Shown in pieces: positions 35,495-45,705 of a stretch of DNA of 64,000 nt; position 1 is the first letter of the stretch; every line of letters starts with the position of its first letter. Source of the stretch: Dendrolimus kikuchii (Eukaryota; Arthropoda; Insecta; Lepidoptera; Lasiocampidae); the NCBI GenBank assembly GCA_019925095.2, contig CM034401.1:17553338-17617337 (forward strand). The letters run 5' to 3'. The notes beneath the pieces are model-generated. The model saw only the letters and a program-made list of their open reading frames with translations, did no database searches and was not told the DNA's origin. Both the position numbers and the translations under genes were made by a program.

Positions 35495-35855
35495 GTTCCT
35501 ATATATTACTATTCGTTCTTTTTGACTTACAGTCGGTTAAATTTTGACATTACTTGTATGGAGCTTTCGCCAGGTGGCATTTGCCTGCCTGGATGATGCC
35601 GCCATAACAACCTTGAGTTGTGTTCCGGCATTAGTGGCCAGGATCCAGTCTCCCTTTAGAGTGCAGCAGCGCATTTGTACCACTTCTGGTGTTACAAATG
35701 TCCATAGGCGATGGTAACTGCTTCCCATCAGGTGGGCCGTTTACCTGTCTGCTAAACTCGTGCAATAAAAAAAAGGTTACCTATGTCAAATTTTAACCGA
35801 TGGTACCTAAGGTAAATGAACGTTCAGTAAAATATAGAAACCGGCATATATGGTA
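35495..35855. mobile_element. foldback MITE split by a SINE
   Basis: The left half CGGTTCCTATATATTACTAT ... GGTTAAATTTTGACAT and right half ATGTCAAATTTTAACCGATG ... AATATAGAAACCGG are reverse complements of one another and of the family at 9456-9587. A SINE-A copy (35556-35775) occupies the loop. Confidence 0.7.
35556..35775 (+). repeat. SINE-like family A copy inside a MITE
   Basis: From GCATTTGCCTGCCTGGATGA to GTGCAATAAAAAAAA. The head is truncated. Confidence 0.65.
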
Positions 35856-36924
35856 CTATACATTTAACTAAGAGTTGTCATACATTGTAGTGTCGTGTGT
35901 TATTAGACTGATATTGAACAACCATGATGATGTTATTTAATGACTTGTGTGTGCGGAATCCGCAGATAAAAAAAAACCGGATATTCCGTACACACAAAGC
36001 CGCTGAAGATAATATAGTATAGTTTTGTTGCTTTCAATTGTTGTGTAAATGTTTGTCGAATAATAATAAATAAATATATTAATTAAATAGACTCACCCAA
36101 ACCCTCGTCGACCAAGAATCCGCCTTGGCTTCAGAAGTAGATATCATACATGCACGGAAATTGAAACCGCCTTAATGATTGATTGTCATTCAAACAACAG
36201 CAATCACTTTTCACGGCGGCCGCTGTTTAGTTTGTTTCAACAACTCACTGCACTTGCCAAAAATCTTATTATTCCTTACCTAAATGTCTGCGTTTCTTTT
36301 TAACACCACGAACGAATCCGATGACAAAATGGCGGCATCTTCCAAGTTGTAAGGCAAAATTGGGGGGAAAGAAATAAATATACATATATAATATTATACA
36401 AAAAGAGAAGGAATATTTATGTATCAAGAATGTGTATTGAGGTTTGAGCAAGAGATGCCGGTACCTTGATTTGAACACCATATTGCAACATTAAATAATA
36501 AACAACTTTTATTGAAGTTAGGGATTTGTGTCGCAGTTTATAAAGCTGTACTAATTTGGGAGAGAAAATAATAGATTAGGCTGAGCCAGATGCAATCCAT
36601 GTATTTGCTAACAGAATGACAGAAGGAATGAAAAGGCAATAGGTATAGAAAATTCAATAGAATATTTAAAAATACTTTTCTGATAATCGCCAGTGCTTTG
36701 ATAATCTGAAAACAGGTTTTAACAGAAGTCAATCGACTTGTGCCCCCTACGTTTCTGCACTCGGGTGCCACGTACCACTTACATCCCCGGGTAGAGACGA
36801 CCCTGGGCGCTGAAACACTTTTCTTATATGCACATTACGTATTTGAAATGAATTTCCATCCGAGATCTTCTCTTATGACAACGTATCGAATTTCTCAAAA
36901 TATTCCATAAAATCTGGTGTCATT
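35856..36924. other. intron sequence, nothing recognised
   Basis: AT-rich intron DNA between the MITE and the LINE end upstream of exon 6. Open frames at 36269-36481 and 36538-36771 on the minus strand show no family features. Confidence 0.4.
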
Positions 36925-37095
36925 CAAATTCAAATGTTTTTATTCAAAATAAGTTCCACTGGAGAACACTTTTTGAAGGTCATACATGTAAGTTAAAATT
37001 CAATTTTTACTCCCTATTCTATGTACACCGCTTCGCAACGTGTTGATGCTGTAAAGGAGAAGAAGCGGCAAGAAACTCCCCAGCAACACCATAAA
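36925..37095 (-). repeat. LINE 3' end with (ATTCAA)n tail, upstream of exon 6
   Basis: Reverse copy of 16915-17121, nearly identical to 58125-58315 over the block ACCGCTTCGCAACGTGTTGA. It ends 45 bp before the acceptor of ABCG exon 6. Confidence 0.65.
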
Positions 37096-37139
37096 ATTTG
37101 TTCAAATATCTGCATAATGTTTTTTCATAACTATTTCAG

Positions 37140-37293
37140 AAAACCCGTCCTACATTCAGACGACTCAATCCAAAGAATATACATAGAGCACGTAACCAAA
37201 GAACAAACGCAGAAGATGGAGTTTCCCACCACATTCCTTACTCAGTTCTGCATATTAACGAAGAGGATGTTTGTACAGAATAAGAGAAATGTG
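37140..37293 (+). CDS. ABCG transporter, in-window exon 6 (connecting helix)
   Basis: The acceptor TTTCAG ends at 37139. The donor is GTCAGT at 37294, which has C rather than A or G at intron position 3 but keeps frame with exon 7. One base completes arginine, then a variable linker is followed by FPTTFLTQFCILTKRMFVQN. This matches the amphipathic connecting helix that precedes the first membrane helix of ABCG proteins. It ends in phase 0 at a valine codon. A LINE 3' end lies about 45 bp upstream of the acceptor. Confidence 0.9.
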
Positions 37294-37429
37294 GTCAGTA
37301 GTACTTACCATTACAAAATATCTATCGAATATGTACTTAGTTGGATCATAGTCTTGAACCATTTAAAATCCTCAAATCAGTATTAATTTGGGACCCAATC
37401 TAAGCTCAGATGTTAAGTGGGAATTTACA

Positions 37430-37700
37430 ATACCCTTTCTTTAACCGATTCCAAAAAAAAGGACGTTCTCAATTCGTTGTATATATTTTTTACTATTATG
37501 TTTGTTCAGCCATTAACTTTGTTTCTAAACCGATTTTGATCTTTCTATTTTGTATTGTGGAACCATTCACAAATTACACACTGTCACACGCATTTCATGA
37601 TTTTTTGACCCCTCCCCCGGCCTTGTCACATTCGTGAGACTCCTCGTTCCCTAGTGTGACAGAACATATTTTGCCAATTTTACATCAAGAAATTATTAAA
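37430..37700. repeat. dispersed repeat (ccgacttc family)
   Basis: AACCGATTCCAAAAAAAAGG then TTCTCAATTCGTTGTATAT, like 14880. 37701-38371 otherwise holds only an inverted-end fragment at 38090-38230 (AAACCGACTTC / GAAGTCGG). Confidence 0.5.
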
Positions 37701-38371
37701 TGAAACCAGTAGTTCCGTAATTACATATAATCGAATACAATGCAAGAAAACTTAACTTATTTGTATTGTATTCTACTCATAGTCCCTCAAGACTATAAGT
37801 AGAATACTGAGCCCAGATCACCGTCTTCTATGGGTAAGGTGCCCAGAAGGCTGGCTACGTTTCCTCGCTGGATCGCCATACTGATCCGTTGGCCGAGGTA
37901 AGCACCAGCCCTCTGATCACCCGAAGAGTCAATGAGTCGTTTCGATAATTGGCTTCAATATTAGATTTTGAAATGTGACGTCACGAAATTTAGGAACCCC
38001 CTCCCTCCCCTTAACGTGTGACGTAATTTTACGATGGCCCCTAATTGGATACCATATAAAACCTTAGAGAAAATAAAACAGCAATAAAAGAAACCGACTT
38101 CAAGAGCTGTTCAAGTAAATGAAAAAACAACAAATTTGCAAAACACGACTTTTTTGTTTTACTTCGCACCAACTTGTATCTTGTAGATTTTGTTTTCTTT
38201 TAGTTAACCTTGAAGTCGGATTATTTTTTGCTAAAAACCTTTTTATTTACGATATAAATTGACAGATCTACTTACGAGAAATCTGTGTTACACAAAGCTC
38301 AGCAATAAAATTACGAATGTTTCACACAAAGATTTGATTTCAAAGTAACGTTGTAAAATCATTATTTACAG

Positions 38372-38540
38372 ATCAACCTTTGGATCCAACTGATCCACCA
38401 CATAATCTGTGGAGTTTTGTTCGGGAGTATATTCTTCGGTATAGGCAACGATGGGGCCTATCCTGTAGTTAATTTCAAATTCTGCCTAAGTTGTATAGTT
38501 TTTTTCATGTATACGTATATCATGATACCCGTTTTATTAT
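38372..38540 (+). CDS. ABCG transporter, in-window exon 7 (membrane helices 1-2)
   Basis: The acceptor TTTACAG ends at 38371; the donor GTGAGT begins at 38541. It encodes INLWIQLIHHIICGVLFGSI, FFGIGNDGAYPVVNFKF and a second hydrophobic run ending MIPVLL. These match membrane helices 1 and 2 with the conserved GNDGA-type turn of ABCG1-like proteins. It ends one base into a codon completed by exon 8. Confidence 0.93.
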
Positions 38541-38721
38541 GTGAGTACCTATCTTATGTTGTCAATTTCGTTATATTATTTAAATTAATTATTATAATTT
38601 GTGTTGATGATTTTGAAGTGAAAACTTCTTTAGCCACGTTACGCACTTTTTGCTAGGGGAAAATCTTATGGGATCGCGTCACTGACATGCTCATGACTGG
38701 CGCATGCGCAGCGGCCATGTG

Positions 38722-38967
38722 CTGTGCACGTTAGACGCTTTTTGGATGGATGAAATCTCGTCCGACTGGATGGCTAGCACCCCTGGTCTAAAGTATGTCG
38801 CCATAACAACCTTGAGTTGTGTTCCGGCATTAGTGACCAGGTTCCAGTCTCCCTTAAGAGAGCAGCAGCGCATTTGTAGCAACTTTGGTGGTGCAAATGT
38901 CCATAGGCGATGGTAACCGCTTTCCATCAAGTGGGCCGTCTGCCTGTCTGCTGATCTCCTGCAATAA
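38722..38967 (+). repeat. SINE-like family A copy
   Basis: From the region ACTGGATGGCTAGCACCCCT to CTGATCTCCTGCAATAAAAA, head truncated, close to the 62536 copy in sequence. Confidence 0.7.
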
Positions 38968-39084
38968 AAAAGACAATAATGTTTTAATTCAAACATTATG
39001 AAATTTTAAATTTTAATACTAAAAGTTTTTCACTTCTATCAGCAGTCTCTATAACTGCCATTTTTTTTAAGTGACGTAAGCACG

Positions 39085-39450
39085 CATGATAATATGATAC
39101 GGAATAGTGTAATAAGGGAACGTTGTGGATTGCAAGAAGTAATAACAAGAGTTGACAAAGGAATGTTAAGGTGGTTAGAGCATGAAGGGAGGATGGATGA
39201 AAATAGAATCACAAAATAAGTGTATGACAGTATTGTGAATGGTAGAGTTGGTACCTGTAGACCACGACGTACACACCATGATCAAATAACAAAAGTGTTA
39301 AAACGAGGTCAGGTAAAAAGCATATGAAATAAACGTGCATGTGTGAAGAGGTTAATGGAAGTAGATGAAGTGAAAGTTGTTTGTCAGGATCGTCGCAAGT
39401 GGAGATCTATAGTCTCTGCCTACCTCCATGGGAAACAGGCGTGAAATATG
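39085..39450 (+). pseudogene. RTE-like LINE 3' relic
   Basis: Broken frame with GMLRWLEHEGRMDENRITK, VYDSIVNGRVG, RPRRTHHDQITKVLKRGQVK and KWRSIVSAYLHGKQA. It is the same subfamily as 1735-2140 and 60665-61165. Confidence 0.7.
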
Positions 39451-39493
39451 TATGATTTTTTGTATGTTTGTTATTTTATTTATATTTTTATTG

Positions 39494-39790
39494 CAGGAGT
39501 TCAGCAGACAGGCAGACGGCCAGAAAGCGGTTACCATGGCCTATGGACATTTGCAACACCAAAAGTGCTACAAATGCGCTGCTGCTCTCTTAAGGGAGAC
39601 TGGAACCTGGTCACTAATGCCGGGACACAAGTCAAGGTTGTTATGACGGCATACTCTACACCAGAGGTGGTAGCCATCCAGTTGGGCAATGGCCCTACCA
39701 CCTGGCTGTGGGTTGGTTTTGTCGCCTCTTACGACAGGCTGCCCGTCCGCAGGAAATTGTATTCTTTCTCCGTTCCTACACGGATAAGTT
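39494..39790 (-). repeat. SINE-like family A copy (antisense)
   Basis: The reversed tail TTTTTATTGCAGGAGTTCAG leads into the full-length body ending CTCCGTTCCTACACGGA. The plus-strand frame across it (39448-39942) is not a gene. Confidence 0.7.
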
Positions 39791-40193
39791 GTTATGTGAC
39801 TTCTCCTGAGGTGGTCCCATTGTCACCAGCTCAGGATCTGATAAGTGGATCCCAGGGAGATCGAGAGCAACACTTGTTGAAGAGCGCCTACACATCGATC
39901 CTTATCGAAAAGGAAACTTATATACGCGAGACAGTAGTATAATTTTTACAGGCGCTTAATATAATATTATTTCTAAAGTATATGCGCCACTAAAAAGTAT
40001 AATACATTTTTTCAACAAAAACAAAACCGTCTTGAAAATAAAAAGCAAAAAATAAAATATTTTCTACATCTTGAAAATAATATTTATTTCTTGCTTTTTA
40101 ATTTGAACATTTTTTAGATTAGATTGCAATATTAAATTTGAATTTTTAAACGCTTCACTTTAAAAAAAATCATATTGCTCATCTCCATTTCAG

Positions 40194-40294
40194 TCCCCAC
40201 GGAAGTGAGACTTCTGCGAAGAGAGTATTTCAATCGTTGGTATAGTCTAAAGGCGTATTATGCGGCGTTGACATTCGCCAGCATGCCAGTCATG
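40194..40294 (+). CDS. ABCG transporter, in-window exon 8
   Basis: The acceptor ATTTCAG ends at 40193; the donor GTAAGT begins at 40295. Two bases complete phenylalanine. The translation PTEVRLLRREYFNRWYSLKA then YYAALTFASMPVM corresponds to the conserved cytoplasmic E-helix (family pattern E...REY....YS..AYY....) and the start of membrane helix 3. It ends in phase 0. Confidence 0.94.
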
Positions 40295-41520
40295 GTAAGT
40301 ACAGTACACGAGTTTTAGTAGTATTGGCTTTCACCAACCTTGTTGCAACAGGACACGAATACACTAATAAACTATTAACTTCATTCATAAACGTATGTGG
40401 CCAAATAATTAACCACCTACGAGCTAAGGTTTTAAGATCCTAATCAATGCTTATTTTCTTTTCACTTATAAACTTCAATTGGCTGTTGCTTATTTAATGG
40501 CCGTTACCTATGTAGCTATATCTTATTAACCGTTCATTTGGTAAGGCAAGTGAGTGAATTGCAAGATATAGGAACCGGCCATTAGATGGGTACAGATAAA
40601 TGAAATCTGAATAATAAACATGCTTCTAACCAAAAGCAACGGCTAAGGAACGAAAAAGAGCAAGTTTGTTATCAAAATATCGATTTTTTTAATCTGTATC
40701 TAGTGATTTTGACGGCTATTGTGCAATATTTCTAATGCCGAGTCTAATAAAAACCATCATGCATATTAGTCATTGCTAATTATAGTCTGACCGCTCTAAG
40801 AACGCATTTGCGTTTTGTGCTGAACTAATTTAGTTTACCATAAATTGTCGTGGTTATGAATTTTAACTAAATCTTAAAGCAGTAATAAATACAGAAACCA
40901 AAAAAAACTTGTATCGTAAATCGTACATCATTACATTACTATCCGTCCATATGTTCACGAAATCAGAAAAGCATTCTAAGAGCATCCGAACAATAATAGT
41001 TCGGTGTCTTTTGTAATTTTGACAGGTATTTAAGCATTACTTAGCTACCCTAACCTTAAGAGGCGTTATAAATAAGAATTTTCCTAACTACTTACTAATC
41101 TATTGCTAAAAGATTAAGAAGCGTTTATAAGTAACACACTATCTTTGTAAATTTTATAATGGAAGAATTCTAGTTCTAAGGAAGTTTTCGATGGAAACAT
41201 TAAGGACGATTTTTACTTTCAATTTTATCTGAACACATATTTATTTATATTGCTTGATTAATGAAAACTAGTTAGGCACAGGATATTTATTGTTTTCTTG
41301 AAAACACTGTGCCTTTGCTAGCTACCACAGGAACTACATTGGCATCAGTCAATGACGTATAGTTTGACTGAGGTTTCTATTACTTTTCGCATGGTTTTTG
41401 TTTCTAATATATGAATATTCAAGTGAAATGACACCGGCTAATACACAAATCTTGAAAAGCCATATTTAAAAAGAAAGTATATGTTGAAATGTGTAAATTT
41501 TTAACGCTATCTCTTTTCAG
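40295..41520. other. ABCG intron with a small MITE fragment
   Basis: About 40496-40585 is a relative of the foldback MITE (ATGGCCGTTACCTAT ... AAGATATAGGAACCGGCCAT). The rest shows nothing recognised. Confidence 0.5.
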
Positions 41521-41676
41521 GTCAGCTTAGGTATGCTCTTTACGATAATCGTATATCTGATGACGGGACAGCTGTTGGAGTGGAACCGTTTTGTGCTGTT
41601 CAGTATCTGCGGGATATTAACAGCGATGTGTTCGGAAGGACTAGGACTATTCGTCGGTTCTACTTTTAGTGTCACT
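41521..41676 (+). CDS. ABCG transporter, in-window exon 9 (membrane helices 3-4)
   Basis: The acceptor TTTTCAG ends at 41520; the donor GTGAGT begins at 41677. It encodes VSLGMLFTIIVYLMTGQLLE and a second hydrophobic run through CGILTAMCSEGLGLFVGSTF. Both ends are phase 0 (52 codons). The GLG...GS.F pattern is typical of the fourth membrane helix of ABCG transporters. Confidence 0.93.
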
Positions 41677-41788
41677 GTGAGTACAATTAAAATTACGGAG
41701 TGTGAGACAAGGAGGCCGCCACTGTAGCTAGAGGCTAATCTCGCAGTGGTTATAGAGGAATGAAGTTAGTTGAATATTATTCTGTACG

Positions 41789-41933
41789 ATTAGGGGAAAC
41801 TATACCATTGTTGACACCTCTCATACATACATACATACATACATAACTTCACGCCAGTTCCCTTGCGGGGTAGGCACGAACAACAGAGCGCCATTTAGGC
41901 CCATTCTTACACACCTCACTTGCTTCTTTGACA
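41789..41933. mobile_element. DNA-transposon end plus RTE-like tail insertion
   Basis: TAGGGGAAACTATACCA at 41791-41807 is the terminal repeat of the transposon family at 42725-43386. Into it a 111-bp minus-strand RTE-like tail (41823-41933) has inserted, flanked by TTGACACCTCTC at 41811-41822 and 41934-41945. Confidence 0.75.
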
Positions 41934-41949
41934 TTGACACCTCTCCCTC

Positions 41950-42275
41950 AAAAAAAATAAAAAAAATATATGTATATATATTCGATACCGAGGATGAACA
42001 TAGGATACTTTTTATCCCGAAAAATGGTATAGTTTCCGGGATAAAAATATATTTGTCTCTCTGTTTGTTATGCTTTTACGGAAAACTATTGGACCGATTT
42101 GGCTGAGATTCGGTATATATCTAATTTTAATACCGAGTGGACAAGGGGTATTTTTTATCCCGGATAATGGGATAGATTTATGTAAACGTTATCCCAGAAA
42201 GTGGTATAGGTTTTGGTTTTTTTTTGAGATTTGCCATTTTGGTTATTTTAGTCATTCCTGTTTTTTTCTTTTTGC
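41950..42275 (+). mobile_element. truncated Helitron-like element (unexpanded array)
   Basis: The body is collinear with 49200-49500 and 51640-51950 (ATACTTTTTATCCCG, GGGATAGATTTATGTAAA, TTTGCCATTTTGGTTATTTT). It has only two or three degenerate 9-bp units where its relatives have about 190. It ends about 50 bp before the last ABCG exon. Confidence 0.8.
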
Positions 42276-42326
42276 TCTTTTTGGCCTTGTTATTTTAAAC
42301 TTATTGCTTCCTCTGTATCTTTTCAG

Positions 42327-42716
42327 AATGGTTCTATAATCGGCCCGGCTATCGCAGCACCTCTACTGGCCTTATGCTGCTACGGCTTAGGATTTGGGCC
42401 CTACATAGAAACCAGTATGAAAATTTTAATGTCTGCCTCATATTTAAGATATGGAGTTACAGGTTATTCTTTAGCACTATACCAGCATCGACCGCTGATG
42501 GACTGTAATATAGAATTTTGCCTCTATTCCGATACCACTCTAATATTAAGAGATTTGGGTATGACCAACGATATTTACGTCGTACAAGTGGTAGGGTTGT
42601 TAGCTTTCACTGTTTTACACAGAATGCTAGCTTATTTAGCTTTAAGGTATCGACTAACGGCTGAATTTTCGAATAAATTTATGAGTTACATTAGTAAATT
42701 TCTGAAACATAGATAA
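42327..42716 (+). CDS. ABCG transporter, last exon
   Basis: The acceptor CTTTTCAG ends at 42326, and the exon runs to a TAA stop at 42714-42716 (129 codons plus stop). It starts NGSIIGPAIAAPLLALCCYG, continues with GPYIETSMKILMSASYLRYG and the large external loop containing DCNIEFCLYSD with two cysteines, and closes with a final membrane helix around VVGLLAFTVLHRMLAYLALR. The tail KFLKHR ends close to the last helix, as usual for the family. A truncated Helitron-like relic ends roughly 50 bp before the acceptor. The stop is only 8 bp from the terminal repeat of a DNA transposon copy. Confidence 0.95.
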   Translation, partial: NGSIIGPAIAAPLLALCCYGLGFGPYIETSMKILMSASYLRYGVTGYSLALYQHRPLMDCNIEFCLYSDTTLILRDLGMTNDIYVVQVVGLLAFTVLHRMLAYLALRYRLTAEFSNKFMSYISKFLKHR

Positions 42717-42825
42717 AATGTAAGTAGGGTAAATTATACCATTCTTGGCACCCTTTCAGAGATTGAAATCCTATTAGTTTATTGACAACGTTTTTTTTTT
42801 TTATAGTCGTACAATAATAATTTTA

Positions 42826-42980
42826 GCCTTGGAGCCTTAAGAACAGACGAGCGTGCATGACAAGAGTTATGAATGTCAAAGAAGCAAGTGAGGTATGTAA
42901 GAATAAGCCTAAATGGCGCTCTGTTGTTCGTGCCTACCCCGCAAGGGAACTGGCGTGAAGTTATGTATGTATGTATGTAT
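42826..42980 (+). mobile_element. RTE-like LINE tail with 17-bp target duplication
   Basis: 155 bp ending AAGTTATG(TATG)n. It is flanked by GTACAATAATAATTTTA at 42809-42825 and 42981-42997 (the first two bases could belong to the tail). Confidence 0.88.
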
Positions 42981-43042
42981 GTACAATAATAATTTTATTA
43001 TTGTATAACTACAAAAAAAAGTTAAGATCTCCTAATATCTTG

Positions 43043-43048
43043 AATAAA
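43043..43048 (+). promoter_or_regulatory. candidate polyadenylation signal for ABCG
   Basis: The first AATAAA after the ABCG stop, about 330 bp downstream and inside transposon DNA. The match is to the canonical hexamer only; transcript evidence is absent. Confidence 0.2.
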
Positions 43049-43424
43049 TTGATATGGTTGTGCCAACATGGATGACGTAGTTTCCCTTACATTTATGGTG
43101 GAGTGTCTAAAATCTAATTTATATTTTTTAAATTTTTACTTGCCAGATAACGTACTTCAACAAGAATCTAAGTATGTAGTTTATGGTTAAAACCACCTGA
43201 GATATTTTCTTAATAATGAACGATTCGTAACGTCTCTAGCGAAGTTGGAACTGACCATGAGAGCAACACATAAAAATTGCCAATGTCATCTTCGTTGCCA
43301 TGAAGGTGTATTTGTTAGTGAATGCAACAGTGGCGCTAATAAAATCCACTGCCAATCACTTGCCAGTAGTGGTACAGTTTCCCCTATATAAGTATAATTA
43401 ATCATTTTTGATGTCGGTCTCAGG

Positions 43425-43891
43425 TAGGGTTGCCAACCATACTCTATAATAACGTATCCTACTTTATTTTTGATAATTATACTTTTGCATAAAAATAAAG
43501 TATGTGAAAATACTATATTTCCAACATTTACTCTGATGCGTACAATGAAATACTAATATGGTTAATTACTGAACTATTAACGACCCAGCTTTCACTGAAA
43601 GAGTTTATTCAGTAATGAATCTAAAATGGCGATAAGAAAAAAACAGGACATCTACAAATTTAATAAAAAATGAGTTGTTTGTTTATTTAAATTGGGAATA
43701 TAAAGATAGCTTCCAAAAATTTAAGTATAATGAACTATAGTTAGTGTGTGCTAGCACACAAAAATAGTGTCTCCAAGAGCAGAAATAAATAAAAATTTGA
43801 AAACTACTTTTTTTTCTTCCAAATAATTTATTTTTTCCCTACTTAAAAAATGTAATACGTTATTTTGCTCAAAAATAGTTGGCAACCCTAG
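43425..43891. mobile_element. hAT-type MITE with 8-bp target duplication
   Basis: Ends TAGGGTTGCCAAC and GTTGGCAACCCTA. The flanks GTCTCAGG (43417-43424) and GTCTCAAG (43892-43899) differ at one base. A 467-bp length, TAGGG-type ends and an 8-bp duplication fit a non-autonomous hAT element. Confidence 0.75.
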
Positions 43892-44357
43892 TCTCAAGTC
43901 TTTAATATACGGAAGGTCTATAATATGTAACATATCTGTGATATTGTATTTTCTGAAGTATTCGCGATTACACATAGTTACAACTACGATTTACAGGTTT
44001 CAATCGCGACACTTTATTCCGACGGTTAGGCCACTTTCGTTGTCTTCCGTGATCACGGCTACTGAAAAGTGGCCGAAACGTCGAAATAAAAATCAAATAA
44101 AAACTCCTCGCTAAAAAGCCGTAAAACGTAGTTTTTATTATATATGTGATAGTTGATTTAAATGTTTTTGTGATAATAATTAAGTTGTGACGGGTCTAAT
44201 TTTGTTTGATATATGGTGTTCGTTATGTTATGGCAAAAGAGTACTAGGAAAGACCATCATCAAACTTAACATCTGAAAAGTTTTTGAAATAGCACATGAC
44301 TAGATGGCGTTACAGGACAATATACTTTTTTTATATTTAGTAATTTTTATACTAAAA

Positions 44358-44945
44358 CTAGCTGTACCCGGCAGACGTTGTCCTGCTTTAAAAAAAAATC
44401 TAAAATCCGATTCCAGTGCCATCTACCGGGACCAAATGTTAATCTAAATTATTCTCAAATCTACTCGAACAAACAAAAAATTTCATCAAAATCAGGCCCA
44501 CCATTTAGGAGAAGTATCGCGGCGCCACCTACTGGGTCCAATCGTTAATTTAAATAATTCCGGGACAAACTTGAACACATACAACAACAACAAAAAACAC
44601 CTAAATTCTGGTACCCGATTGCAGCGCCAGCTCAAATTTGAATCTAAATCATCCCAGCAGTAAATTATTAAAATACTAATATTGCGATTAAAAAATAGTG
44701 GTTAGTGGTTGAAGGATGAAGATTTTGGGTTGTATGTATTTTTTAATGCCAAATCATAAAAAAATTGACAAAAAAATTTAAAAAAATATTTAGGGATGGG
44801 TCACCCTTATAATTTAGGGGTATGAAAAATAGATGTTGGCCGATTCTCAGACCTACCCGATATGCACACAAAATTTCATACAAATCGGTTCAGCCGTTTC
44901 GGAGGAGTTTGGTAACAAACAGTGCGACACGAGAATTTCATATAG
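44358..44945. mobile_element. Helitron-like repeat (gacgttgtcctgct family)
   Basis: Starts CTAGCTGTACCCGGCAGACG and ends TGCGACACGAGAATTTCATA. Internal blocks match 16526 and 48762. Confidence 0.5.
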
Positions 44946-45444
44946 AAAAATCAAATGAGTCTTAATAAGTTTCTTTTAAATTTCTATTTGGACAAAAAAT
45001 ATTTTTTGGAATAATAAAACGTCAAAAACTTAGCAAACTTGTGGCGCCATCATGTCATGTCGAACTTTTCAGAGCTTTGATTGTTGAACGATTGTTATTC
45101 CTAGTATTATTTCACGTTTTTGTTTTGTTAAGTAAAAGTTATATAACATAAGTGCACGATTCTATATTACGTTTGTGGACAATACTGTAATAATCATACG
45201 AATCCACCTTTCTTTGACGTGCTTAAATACAGACAATAATGCTGATATTACACTGTTCACGTGTGTTTCAATTTGGATGTAAACATTAAAACTCAATGTC
45301 TTTGAATCTCATCGTATCCTTCTTTCAGTTCTGCGCCTTCATCCTTTGGTTTATTTGAACCGTGTAATATCTGCTAAAGATCACTCAAGAAGACTAATAA
45401 AAATATTGAATACAAAAGGATTTTTATTTACAATTTATACATAC

Positions 45445-45705
45445 TTCATCATTCAACGTGGATAGAGACGCAAATGAACGGATTCTCGGAATAAAAAGTA
45501 GCGCAGATTTTAAGTCTTAAAAATTTGCTGTCGATCACCGAAAACCGCATCGAAATCGGCCCAGTAGTTTTTACAGACATGAAATCTAAAAAATGCATCA
45601 TGCCCTTCGTCGTTTCTATAGTCTGTTCCAGTTGCTTTTTCTTAAACAGCTTCAATGTACAGAGACGGCATATTTAGAATTTTATGTATATATAAGACTA
45701 TATAT
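45445..45705 (-). mobile_element. dispersed element family C copy (antisense)
   Basis: Contains CGAAAACCGCATCGAAATCG and the reversed start CAGCTTCAATGTACAGAGAC, collinear with 58945-59372 in reverse. Confidence 0.6.

Larger units (their letters stand above)
1101..42716 (+). other. ABCG-family half-transporter gene (10 exons, 5' end missing)
   Basis: Gene-level entry joining ten exons: 1101-1218, 8860-9049, 12628-12773, 23069-23228, 33492-33679, 37140-37293, 38372-38540, 40194-40294, 41521-41676 and 42327-42716. Every junction has AG/GT borders and keeps reading phase. The sum is 2 nt of a split codon, 589 codons and a TAA stop. Domain order is nucleotide-binding domain then membrane domain, as in the ABCG (white/scarlet/ABCG1) subfamily. 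Such half-transporters dimerise in a membrane and use ATP to export lipids, pigment precursors or hormones; the substrate cannot be told from sequence. Family members are usually about 600-690 residues, so roughly 50-90 N-terminal residues should lie upstream of the window. I saw no convincing upstream exon in 1-1100. ABCG1/ABCG4-like is the closest subgroup by motif (the GNDGA segment after the first helix, paired cysteines in the last external loop), but this is inference. Confidence 0.93.
42725..43386. mobile_element. TIR DNA transposon/MITE covering the ABCG 3' flank
   Basis: Ends TAGGGTAAATTATACCA (42725-42741) and TGGTACAGTTTCCCCTA (43370-43386) match in inverted orientation at 14 of 17 positions. 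A TA target is possible. It begins 8 bp after the ABCG stop codon and contains the RTE insertion 42826-42980. A relative is at 47100-47464. Confidence 0.7.

Noticed and set aside
39448..39942. 164-codon plus-strand frame
   Set aside because: It runs through an antisense SINE-A copy; related peptides appear wherever that SINE occurs (47687-47956, 62531-62830).
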